Below are positions 19,553-27,280 of a DNA stretch of 64,000 nt, piece by piece. The position numbers were made by a program, and so were the translations under genes. The stretch covers positions 15,273 through 79,272 of the forward strand of contig CAMLMV010000030.1 in the NCBI GenBank assembly GCA_946481275.1, in the 5' to 3' direction. Below the pieces are notes generated by a model. That model was not told the DNA's origin. It did not search any database and was given only the letters and a program-made list of their open reading frames with translations. Every line of letters begins with the position of its first letter. Within the stretch, counting starts at the first letter, position 1. Source of the DNA: an uncultured Massilia sp. Lineage in GTDB: Bacteria; Pseudomonadota; Gammaproteobacteria; Burkholderiales; Burkholderiaceae.

Positions 19553-20134
19553 TTATTTCCCGCGACGGCGCGCCAGGGCACCGACCACCAGGCCGCCCAA
19601 CAGCAGGGGCAGGGTTCCCGGCAGCGGAACGGCGGCGCTCGCAGCTCCCACGGACAGGTTGTCAATTTCGTTGTAGGTGCCGGAACCAAGGCGCAGCTCG
19701 GTGATGCCGTTCTGCGCCGTGCTCCAGCTGTCGTAGCCTTCGAGGTGGGCGATCAGCAGGCCGTTGATCGACATGTCCATCCCGTCCGTATAGAAATCGA
19801 AGCCGAGCAGATTGAACACGCCGCCGCCCACCTTGCTGACGGTCAGGTACGAACCGGTGCCGTTTTCGAAGCCGTCGTGCCAGTTGTAGGTCTGCGGATC
19901 ATACGTGCCGTCGCCGATATGGGCCGCGCCGGACGCCGCGTTCGGCGCGTGCAGGGTGACCTGGAAGCCCGACTCCACATAGGTCAGGTCCTTGCCGCTG
20001 TAGGCCATGCCGGCCACCAGCGGGGAACCGTCGCCGTACATGAAGTTAGTCAGGTTGTCGAAGGTCAGGACGGCGGCACTCGCGCTGCCGGCGAAGCACA
20101 GGGCGACGGCGGCGATGATGGTTCTAAATTTCAT
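19553..20134 (-). CDS. PEP-CTERM sorting-domain protein
   Basis: This 193-residue secreted protein has a signal peptide (1-20, ending GSASA), a beta-rich body of about 140 residues with many Gly/Asn/Asp, and a classic PEP-CTERM tail: VPLPGTLPLL, a hydrophobic helix and a terminal RRR cluster. Such tails are processed by exosortase (EpsH/XrtA) and are typical of betaproteobacteria with exopolysaccharide systems. Its place between two GH74 genes on the same strand suggests co-expression with xyloglucan use, possibly as a surface glycan-binding protein. No exosortase gene is in the window. Confidence 0.88.
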   Translation of the reverse strand: MKFRTIIAAVALCFAGSASAAVLTFDNLTNFMYGDGSPLVAGMAYSGKDLTYVESGFQVTLHAPNAASGAAHIGDGTYDPQTYNWHDGFENGTGSYLTVSKVGGGVFNLLGFDFYTDGMDMSINGLLIAHLEGYDSWSTAQNGITELRLGSGTYNEIDNLSVGAASAAVPLPGTLPLLLGGLVVGALARRRGK

Positions 20135-20214
20135 GTGATGCTCCAGATGGGGTGTAATTGATGAAGTGCAGCCTGGGCGCCAGAGCCGCGGCTCTGGCGC
20201 TCGGGACGGGCGCC

Positions 20215-22584
20215 TTAGTAACTGAACAGGACGCCGCGGCCGCTGCCGGCCATGTACAAGCGCCCAGGCACGCTCTGGTCGGCCGCCAGTTGGGAAATAC
20301 CGCCGTACTGGTGCTTGTCATCGTTGAAACGGCGCCAGGTCACGCCGCCATCGTCGGAGGCGTACACGCCCCACACGCCGTTGACCACGCCCACCACATA
20401 CACCGAGGCCGACGACTTTGAACCAATCGGTGCCTTGCCAAGCGCGATCGAGGTGGCGCCCCACACCTCGGGGTACGACCATGTCGCGTTGGCGCCCCAG
20501 AACGGCGCGAAGGTGCTCAGCTTGGTCCAGGTCACGCCACCGTCGAGCGAGTGCATGACGGCCCGCCCGTCGGCGACCCAGATATCGCCCTCCGCGTTCG
20601 GATTGACCGCGATCGACACGTTGGAGACCTCGGTCACATAATCGCTGGCGAGCTTGAACGCGGCGCTTTCGGTGAAGGTATGGCCACCGTCGGTGGAGGT
20701 GTAGAAGTGCTGCGTCTCGGACCCTTTCGCCCACCATGTGCCGCCCGGGTTGTAGGCATACACCTTGTTCGGATTCTTGCGGTCGGCCACGACCTTGTAG
20801 CCGCGGAAAAACCACGGAGTCGGATCGACGGACGGCAGGTCGGTCATGGTCCAGGTCGTTCCGTTGTCGGTGCTATAGGCCGGCACCGCATTGTTCGGGG
20901 TCCAGATGATGTTGCCCGGTTTGGTGACCGCGACGTTCGACAGATCGCTCTGATTGGTCAATCCTTGCGGATGGTGGCCCGCGAACGGTGTCCAGGTCAC
21001 GCCCGAATCGGTGGAATAGGCGCCGCCCACGGTGGGGTGGTCCCAGGTGCTGGTGCCGATCGCGGCGATGTAGCTTGGCGTGGACCAGGCCATGTCGGCG
21101 CTCATGCCGTTGTTCATCAAGCCAACCGGTCCAAGCGTGGGCGACTTGTTGAGCTCCGTATAGACCTTCATGCCGATGTCGCCCGAGCTGTTGAGCAGAC
21201 GGTAGGAGGCGCCCGGCGGAGCGGCCATCAGCGACAGCGTGGCGGTTTCCTCCATGCCGTCGACCTTTCTGGTCCAGCTTGGCTTGGCCGCGGACGCGTT
21301 CTTCGTTTCCCACACGCCCCCGCCGTTCACGTGCATGATATGCTCGGGATCGTTGGGGTCGATCTCGACGTCGTCCGTCCAGCCGGCCCACATTTCGGTA
21401 CCCGTGTGCGGAGCCATTGCGGAAATCTCGCGCCAGGTTGCGCCGGCATCGTCGGACAACTGCACAACAGGCTGGCCATCCCAGTTGCCCCAGGAATTGG
21501 TCACACCGAGCGCGATGCGGGTGGTGGCACCAGTTCCCGACACCGACAGACCGCCCATGCCGAAGTTGACCCATTGCTCGGCATCATACTTCTTCAGCAA
21601 AGTCCAGGTGGCACCGTCGAATTTGTACAGCCTGGACGGGCCGGCGGCGCCGGGGCCGGTGTCCTTCGTGAAGGCGACGTACATCATGCCGTCCTTGTTG
21701 CGCACCATGTGGGGGACGTACATGCCGGCCGTGTCGGCAGGGGTGGCGATGCCGTTCCAGGTCGCGCCGCCATCGGTGGTCTTGTACATGCTGAAGGTCA
21801 TCCCGGCCGCCGATGCATAGTCCGGAGCCACGGCCGTGTAGATGGTCTGGGTGGCGCTGCCGGTACCTTTGGTCGAGGTGTCGAAGATCACCTGCGCGAC
21901 GCCGACCACGCCGCTCCAGTGCACCGCGTTGATCTGGTCCTGGGTCATCTTGGTCGACGACAGCGAGCTCACCTGCTGCCAGGTCTGGCCGCGGTCGGCG
22001 CTCTTCCACAGGCCCTGCGTGCGGGTACCGTAGAACAGGATCGTTGGATTGTTGGGGTCGACCATCAGGCGCTCGCCGACGGCGCGGCCCGGGCTGTTGC
22101 TGCCGGCCGAGAACGGCAGGTTGACGTAGGTCCAGTTGTCACCGCGGTCGGTGGAAATATAGAGGCGCGCGTCGGACTTGTCCGACACGTACATGCCTGC
22201 GCTCATGTAGACGCGCTGGTCGTCGTTTGGATCGAGGGCCATGCTCTCGCTGCCATGGTAAAACCCGTCGCGCACGTGCATGCCGTCGGTGATCGGCAGC
22301 CAGGTCGCGGTGGCGGCGTCCCAGCGGTAGGCGCCGCCGACGTCGGTGCGCGCGTACAGCACGTTCGGGCTGGTCGGATGGTAGATCAGCCCGGGCACGT
22401 AGCCGCCGCCGCCGTATTTCACGTTCATCCATCGGGCTTGCGTTACCGCCTTGATGGTGGCCGCCAAAACCGGTGCCTGCGCTGCCGGCGAGGCCTTGTC
22501 GGCGCCGCCGCAGCCGGCCAGCAGGGTTGCCAGGATACTGCTCATGGCGATTATGCGGATCTTGTTGTTCTGCTTTTTGTACAT
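20215..22584 (-). CDS. GH74 xyloglucanase lipoprotein 2
   Basis: This 789-residue GH74 enzyme has a lipoprotein signal (LLAGC, Cys25). The ATG at 22584 follows a GGAG site; the frame runs 90 codons further upstream without homology. The nucleotide-level layout parallels GH74 copies 1 and 3: YARTDVGGAYRWD (Asp81), Asp-box repeats (STDRGDNWTY, TTDGGATWNG, SDDAGATWRE, STDGGHTFTE) and a C-terminal RLYMAGSGRGVLFSY. The second catalytic-region segment reads AYSTDSGVTW rather than the FWSGDGG of copies 1 and 3, so this copy is the most diverged and may differ in cleavage mode. It probably acts at the outer membrane on xyloglucan. Confidence 0.94.
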   Translation of the reverse strand: MYKKQNNKIRIIAMSSILATLLAGCGGADKASPAAQAPVLAATIKAVTQARWMNVKYGGGGYVPGLIYHPTSPNVLYARTDVGGAYRWDAATATWLPITDGMHVRDGFYHGSESMALDPNDDQRVYMSAGMYVSDKSDARLYISTDRGDNWTYVNLPFSAGSNSPGRAVGERLMVDPNNPTILFYGTRTQGLWKSADRGQTWQQVSSLSSTKMTQDQINAVHWSGVVGVAQVIFDTSTKGTGSATQTIYTAVAPDYASAAGMTFSMYKTTDGGATWNGIATPADTAGMYVPHMVRNKDGMMYVAFTKDTGPGAAGPSRLYKFDGATWTLLKKYDAEQWVNFGMGGLSVSGTGATTRIALGVTNSWGNWDGQPVVQLSDDAGATWREISAMAPHTGTEMWAGWTDDVEIDPNDPEHIMHVNGGGVWETKNASAAKPSWTRKVDGMEETATLSLMAAPPGASYRLLNSSGDIGMKVYTELNKSPTLGPVGLMNNGMSADMAWSTPSYIAAIGTSTWDHPTVGGAYSTDSGVTWTPFAGHHPQGLTNQSDLSNVAVTKPGNIIWTPNNAVPAYSTDNGTTWTMTDLPSVDPTPWFFRGYKVVADRKNPNKVYAYNPGGTWWAKGSETQHFYTSTDGGHTFTESAAFKLASDYVTEVSNVSIAVNPNAEGDIWVADGRAVMHSLDGGVTWTKLSTFAPFWGANATWSYPEVWGATSIALGKAPIGSKSSASVYVVGVVNGVWGVYASDDGGVTWRRFNDDKHQYGGISQLAADQSVPGRLYMAGSGRGVLFSY

Positions 22585-23502
22585 ACTTGTCTCCAGAAGG
22601 ACGGTGAATCGGGTCTTGTAGGTGTGGCGGCAGGAGGCCGTTATTTTCAGTGCTGGCTTGGCCGGAAGCCGGCAAGCCGCGCTGTTGCACGGGCAATGCG
22701 GAAAAGCGTCAATGCGGGCGTGCGTCCTTTCGACCTGGCACTCCAGGCCGTCAAGGGCTTGGCCAAAGAAACGCCCGGATTGTTCAGGATGGTGTCGGCC
22801 TCGACGACGAAAATGGTCGCGGCAATTGCCACCGCCAGTGCGGTTGCCGAGCACTCAGCCTTGGAACGGCATCGGGAAGCCGGCGGGCTGCGCGTCGCGC
22901 GGGAAGAATAGGCGCTTTGGCGCGTCCTTTATTGTTGACCATCGCAATGCCTCCTTTGCTGACGATATCGGCTGGCTTCGAATCTATCGAAATGTATCCA
23001 GTCGATGCGCATATTGCACGGTACGCCGCGGCGGCGATACTTCCAAATCACCAAGAATGTGAAGCAAATTTCATGGTCGACGGCGGCCCTCAGGGCGAAC
23101 GGTACGCCGGTAGCGGCGCTGCATCTGCTTGACCAGTTTGTTGGCCCCGCCCGCCGAAAAATGACCGGGCGCATTGGTGATTTGGAGAATTGCGACACAT
23201 ACGGGGAGTGCGCAGAATGGAGTACCAACCGTTGGTTACCATTCGTGCGACCTCCCAGGTGTGGTCTTACAGGCCTTGGGCCGGGCCGCTGCGGCGGCGG
23301 CTCGCCCGCCATTGTCCTCGCCCTCCGGCCGGTGCCCCGGTCGTCACCCAGGATCCCGGCGCCCGCCGGCGACCCGGCAAAAGCGCGTCACAATGCGCCT
23401 TGCAGATTGATATATGAAGACCATGTGAGCGCGCGATCAATAACTCACTTAAGAACAGACTTTTATGAGACAGCACGACTAGCACCCCGCCGGAGTGAGC
23501 CT
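22585..23502. other. Long divergent promoter region, no gene recognised
   Basis: These 918 bp separate GH74 gene 2 (minus) from the TM-AraC gene (plus). They contain the second copy of the motif shared between GH74 genes (22969-23002, with aatctatcgaaatgtatcca). Several frames of 60-160 codons are open, but none shows a known domain or consistent coding character. The length is unusual and may hold operators for both genes or remnants of a lost gene. Confidence 0.45.
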
Positions 23503-23550
23503 GGTCCGCTGCAAAAATACTGGGACCGTCCATATCTCGCCTGTTATGAT
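23503..23550 (+). promoter_or_regulatory. Inverted repeat plus extended -10: promoter/operator of TM-AraC 1
   Basis: GGTCC (23503-23507) and GGACC (23523-23527) flank gctgcaaaaatactg. An extended -10 TGTTATGAT (23542-23550) follows, so the right arm overlaps the expected -35. The same block precedes TM-AraC 2 (42050-42097) and recurs at 63917-63943. An operator, perhaps autoregulatory, is the likely meaning. Confidence 0.55.
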
Positions 23551-23607
23551 TCCGGGACAGTACCGGTCAAGCCGTGCGGCCCCCGAGATAGTTCAATAAG
23601 TATCTAT

Positions 23608-24810
23608 ATGCAAGAGTTCTTCAAAAAAGCGCTGCTGGCGCTGATTTTCCTGCTCGTCGTGGACGCGCTGCTGGCGGTCTTTTTTGTTTACATGGCCTTT
23701 CCGACAAAGACGTTGCGGCAGGCGCATAAAGATGGCGCCGGCTGGCGTTACGGAACGTATTCCAATGTCCTAATTGGCGGAGTGCCGTCCGTGCGCTTGC
23801 ACGACACGTCGGATGACCGGCTGCGCTTCGACTTCAAGCTGCAGGACGTGGTCGCGTACCCGATGTCGGCCGGCGACCTGAAACTCCATGACGACAAAGG
23901 AAGGCTTATCCAGGAGGATTGGTCGAAGTTCCATACCATTTCCTTCGTTGCCAAATGTTCACTTGCCACTGCCTTGTCGTTCGAGGTGTCCGTCTTCGAT
24001 GAAAAATTCTCCAAGCTAAACCAGTTCGAGACTTACATTCCACCTAGAACGTATTTTTCGTGCAATGAACAAGGCATGGCGGTGACGCTCGACCTGGACC
24101 GGCTGCTTATTCCCGAATGGTGGTATGCATCTATGAAGGAGGACTTGGGGCGTCAGGTCGTTAAACTGGACAAGGTCGGGAAAATCATGTTTGGCGCCAC
24201 CGCTTCTACGCCACACGATGTCGATATCTCAATTGAAATCAGCGAACTGGCTTTGCATGGCCGCGATTACCGCTATTTGGCCGCGCTGGCGGTCATGATC
24301 CTGGGTGGCTGGGCGGCATTTGGTGTCTGGTTTTTTCGGGCCCATTCCCGCGCACTGTTGGCCAGCGTCGACAAAAAAATGAAAACGAATTTGCCCTTGG
24401 TGGCCTATCGCCAGTTAACCGTCGAACCGTACAAGGACAAGGAGAAGGCGTCGGTCTTGCGGTATATCGGCAACTCTTATACCGATCCCAAACTGGACCT
24501 GGACACCGTGGTGCAAGGGACCGGCGCGACCCGCTATAAAATCAACGATGTGCTGAAATCCGAACTCGGCATGACATTCACCGGTTACCTGAATAAACTG
24601 CGGCTGACTGAAGCATCCAGGATGCTGATTGAGAAAAGCGGCGCCGCCGTGTCGGAAATCGCATATTTCGTTGGCTACTCGAGTGTTCCTTATTTTAATA
24701 AGCTGTTCAAGGAAGAATTTGGTTGCTCGCCGAAGCAATTCCGGATGCTTGCCGCCCAGCAGCAGCATGAGCAGCCCGCCGACAGCGCGCCGTCTGATTC
24801 ACCCGCCTGA
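23608..24810 (+). CDS. Transmembrane AraC-family regulator 1
   Basis: This 400-residue protein has an N-terminal membrane helix (about residues 8-30), an extracytoplasmic domain of about 190 residues, a second helix (about 221-244) and a cytoplasmic AraC/XylS DNA-binding domain (about 280-380). Both HTHs are visible: TRYKINDVLKSELGMTFTGY and the family signature VSEIAYFVGYSSVPYFNKLF. The periplasmic part is predicted beta-rich with a conserved FETYxPPRTYFSCNEQGM block and a WW pair (IPEWWY), reminiscent of a jelly-roll sugar-binding module, but I recognise no named domain. It would couple a periplasmic signal directly to transcription. ATG 23608 is chosen because MQEFxKKALLAL is shared with paralogue 2. 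Neighbours suggest it controls GH74 and receptor genes. Confidence 0.85.
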   Translation: MQEFFKKALLALIFLLVVDALLAVFFVYMAFPTKTLRQAHKDGAGWRYGTYSNVLIGGVPSVRLHDTSDDRLRFDFKLQDVVAYPMSAGDLKLHDDKGRLIQEDWSKFHTISFVAKCSLATALSFEVSVFDEKFSKLNQFETYIPPRTYFSCNEQGMAVTLDLDRLLIPEWWYASMKEDLGRQVVKLDKVGKIMFGATASTPHDVDISIEISELALHGRDYRYLAALAVMILGGWAAFGVWFFRAHSRALLASVDKKMKTNLPLVAYRQLTVEPYKDKEKASVLRYIGNSYTDPKLDLDTVVQGTGATRYKINDVLKSELGMTFTGYLNKLRLTEASRMLIEKSGAAVSEIAYFVGYSSVPYFNKLFKEEFGCSPKQFRMLAAQQQHEQPADSAPSDSPA

Positions 24811-25372
24811 ACCGCTCCATCCCAACCCTCTGCCTGATCTCGCTTGCTCCAACCACTCAGCTTGATCCGGCTCGCCTCCGCCACTCAGCCTGAACCTCCC
24901 GGCTGAACGGTTGCCGGTCCCGCGCTCCTGCCAGGGGTGCGCCGGCCGTTCCACCCCTTGCACGTTCCCATTCTTCCGGCCTATCCACGACTGGACCGTG
25001 GCACGGCGGCCATTTTTCCGGCCCGCTTGCCCGACCTGTCGCCAGGCGCCATGGCGGATTTTAACCATGGTGAAAATTTCTTGCGATTTCTAGCGTTGGC
25101 AAAAGAAATTTCGTGGCAGCGATATTGTTGCGCATGAAGAACTGCCTATGCTTGAGACGTGGGCCAGGTTCCGGTACCGACCTCCGGCGGCAGACGCAAG
25201 AAGGTGTTCGTTGCTGGTTGGAGGCTGATGAAAGGTCTTGCTGTCCACTGAATTGTCGGCTGAAAAATGCTCCTCATATATCAAGAAATGCGTCGATGAA
25301 AATCGATTTTAGATGTATGCCCGCCGATCGTCGCAGCTTGTAAGTTGGAAAATAAATATAACGGAGACGGTA
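24811..25372 (+). repeat. Intergenic region with element R, copy R1 (25019-25170)
   Basis: No intact gene is seen here. The part 25019-25170 is one of four related elements (others: 43540-43680, 47891-48040, and inverted 41820-41983). Its core is a dyad, gatttct ... agaaatt (25085-25110), followed by a gatattgttgc block and gcctatgcttgag. The element lies after TM-AraC 1 and before a PEP-CTERM tail and xylR, so it is probably a promoter/operator. Confidence 0.6.
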
Positions 25373-25504
25373 ATGCAATTGACGAAGATGGACGACTTCA
25401 CCACCCCCACCGCGGCCGCCACTGTGCCCGAGCACGGCACCCAGCAGATGTTCGGGATTGGCCTGCTTGCGCTGGTGGCAGGGCGGCGCAGGTTTGCGCG
25501 CTGA
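25373..25504 (+). pseudogene. Orphan PEP-CTERM tail (43 codons)
   Basis: An ATG preceded by a good GGAGA site opens a 43-codon frame consisting almost only of a PEP-CTERM sorting signal: VPEHGTQQM, a hydrophobic helix (FGIGLLALVAG) and RRRFAR. The PEP proline is replaced by His. There is no signal peptide or body. The equivalent position in the second module (around 43690-43725) keeps only a decayed trace of the basic end (gcgcaggtctgcgcgcc), so an ancestral secreted PEP-CTERM gene was probably deleted internally. It might still be translated as a microprotein. Confidence 0.65.
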
Positions 25505-25573
25505 AGAACACGTCAATCCTGGCCTTCACACCTTTTTGCTCTCCTCCACGGCGGTGTTCCGCGTGGTTTTTAC

Positions 25574-25600
25574 GGGGCAGCTTCGGCTGCCCCTTTTTTT
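25574..25600 (+). terminator. Intrinsic terminator before xylR 1
   Basis: GGGGCAGC, a ttcg tetraloop and GCTGCCCC are followed by seven T residues, a textbook Rho-independent terminator. A near-identical one (loop tttg) lies at 48124-48149 in the second module. Confidence 0.93.
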
Positions 25601-25656
25601 GGAGCAAGTGCGCCTGTGATCGTTTTTTCGAAAATGCTTTCAACCATACAAGTGAA

Positions 25657-26856
25657 ATGAAGACGACCAAAGTACACCGGATCGCGCTGTTATTCAAAGC
25701 GAACATGATATTCGATCGCGAAGTCATTGCCGGCATTGCCGGATATTTTGGAAATACGCGCGCGGCCTGGGATATCTTCGTGGAAGAAGATTTCCAATTG
25801 CGCCTGTCAGGCATCGAGCACTGGCAGGGCGACGGCATTATCGCCAATTTTGACGATCCGGCCGTGGCAGAAGCGCTGTCGCGCTGTAGCGTACCGGTGG
25901 TGGCAGTTGGCGGTTCCTATGCCGACCCGGCCAACTACCCGGCCGGTGTGCCCTACGTGGCAACCGATAATTTCAAGCTGATCGAATTGGCACGCCAGCA
26001 TCTGATCGATGTCGGCCTGCAGCGTTTCGCCATGTTCAGCGTTCCCGCCACCGAGAAAAACCGCTGGGTGCATGAGCGCGAGAACGCCTTCCGCAGCCTG
26101 ATGCAGGGCGACCAGCTGGAAGCGGAGATCTTCCACGGCTGCGAAACCAGCATCCATTCGTGGGACGAGGCGGCCCAGGGGCAGATCGACTGGTTGCGCA
26201 GCTTGGCCAAACCGGTCGGCATCATCGCCGTATCGGACGCGCGTGCACGCCAGCTATTGCAGGCCTGTGTCATCGCCGGCATCGAAGTGCCGGAACAGGT
26301 GGCGATCATCGGCATCGACAACGATCCCCTGGTGCGCAAGCTCACCCGCATACCGCTCAGCTCAGTGGTCCAGGGCGCGCAGGAGATGGGGCGCGTGGCA
26401 GCCAATCTGATCGAGCAGATGCTGCACGGGGTGCGCCCGCCGAACACGGCGATCGTGGTGCCGCCGGGCGGCATCAAGGTGCAGGCGTCCAGCCAGTACC
26501 AGCTGGTCAAGCATCCGAACGTGATGCGGGCGCGCCACTTCATTCGCCAGTATGCCTGCCAGGGCATCAAGACCGAACAGGTGGCCAACCATGTCGGCGT
26601 GTCGCGCTCATCGCTCGAAGCCGCCTTTCGCCAGGAGCTGGGATGCAGCGTGCATGACGTGATCCTGAGCTTCAAGCTCAATGCGGCCAAGGCCGGCCTG
26701 GAAATCGGCGATTGCAGCATCGAGGACGTTGCGGTGGACAGCGGCCTGACGTCCATCCAGCACATGCATCGCGTGTTCAAGCGCGAACTTGGCTGCACGC
26801 CGCGCGCCTACCGCGACCGCGTGCTCAGCGAGCGCGGACAGGAGCCGCCAGCGTAG
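25657..26856 (+). CDS. xylR: XylR-type xylose-responsive activator (LacI-like sensor + AraC HTH)
   Basis: This 399-residue protein has the same architecture as E. coli XylR: a periplasmic-binding-protein/LacI-like sugar sensor (about residues 1-285; matching blocks LLFxANxxFDREV, GDGIIANFDDP, VGGSY, ATDNF, GIIAVSDARAR, IIGIDNDPL) followed by an AraC/XylS DNA-binding domain (about 290-393; SRSSLEAAFRQELG and the second HTH SIQHMHRVFKRELGCTPRAYR). E. coli XylR binds D-xylose and activates xyl genes. ATG 25657 fits the family N-terminus; its ribosome site is weak. It is followed by leader P2 and the lipoprotein/TonB receptor pair, its probable targets. A truncated paralogue lies at 43826-44932. 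Confidence 0.92.
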   Translation: MKTTKVHRIALLFKANMIFDREVIAGIAGYFGNTRAAWDIFVEEDFQLRLSGIEHWQGDGIIANFDDPAVAEALSRCSVPVVAVGGSYADPANYPAGVPYVATDNFKLIELARQHLIDVGLQRFAMFSVPATEKNRWVHERENAFRSLMQGDQLEAEIFHGCETSIHSWDEAAQGQIDWLRSLAKPVGIIAVSDARARQLLQACVIAGIEVPEQVAIIGIDNDPLVRKLTRIPLSSVVQGAQEMGRVAANLIEQMLHGVRPPNTAIVVPPGGIKVQASSQYQLVKHPNVMRARHFIRQYACQGIKTEQVANHVGVSRSSLEAAFRQELGCSVHDVILSFKLNAAKAGLEIGDCSIEDVAVDSGLTSIQHMHRVFKRELGCTPRAYRDRVLSERGQEPPA

Positions 26857-26877
26857 AACCTAACGCGGTTTCACCTC

Positions 26878-27280
26878 CAATACAGCGCCATCGAAGCAGC
26901 TGATTGACCGTTATCGATAATAAAAGCAGGGAGACAGGACGTGCACCTCAAGCCCGTTCGATGCGGCAGCAAGCTGCCCGCAGACCTTTCCAACGTCCGC
27001 CTCGCGCACAGCCAGGCCAAGCCGGCCGGATCCGGCCGGCGCGACGCAGGCCGGCCCCCGCCGCCTCCCCGCGCAGCGCGCGTGTTTCCAATCTTGGCAC
27101 GCTGCTTGTCCTGTGTTTTTGAAAACATTTACATAACGACAGCGAGGCGACACCAGTCCATACATCCTTGACCGGGACCATCGTCCATGCCGCCTAGCGG
27201 GGCAGGGGCCATCTTTCCTTGTCATCGGCGTCGCCGGTGGCGAGCACTTTTAGCAAATGCAATTGAAAGGAACATAAAAA
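26878..27280 (+). repeat. Leader P2, copy 1, before lipoprotein/TonB receptor operon 1
   Basis: About 400 bp without a credible gene. It is conserved in blocks with 48251-48583: aatacagcgccatcgaagca, gctgattgacc, an atcgat palindrome (ttatcgataa at 26911-26920), gcagggagaca, gcagacctttcc, tttttgaaaac and gaccatcgtccatgccg. Both copies end at the same lipoprotein start. It is probably a promoter with a long 5' leader. I could not fix -35/-10 boxes. Confidence 0.6.

Noticed and set aside
22647..22832. 61-codon minus-strand frame upstream of GH74 gene 2
   Set aside because: It lies in the promoter region, overlaps other open frames and shows no recognisable family.
20551..22911. Plus-strand frame of about 786 codons opposite GH74 gene 2
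   Set aside because: Shadow of the GH74 gene; His/Gly/Val-rich with no family resemblance.
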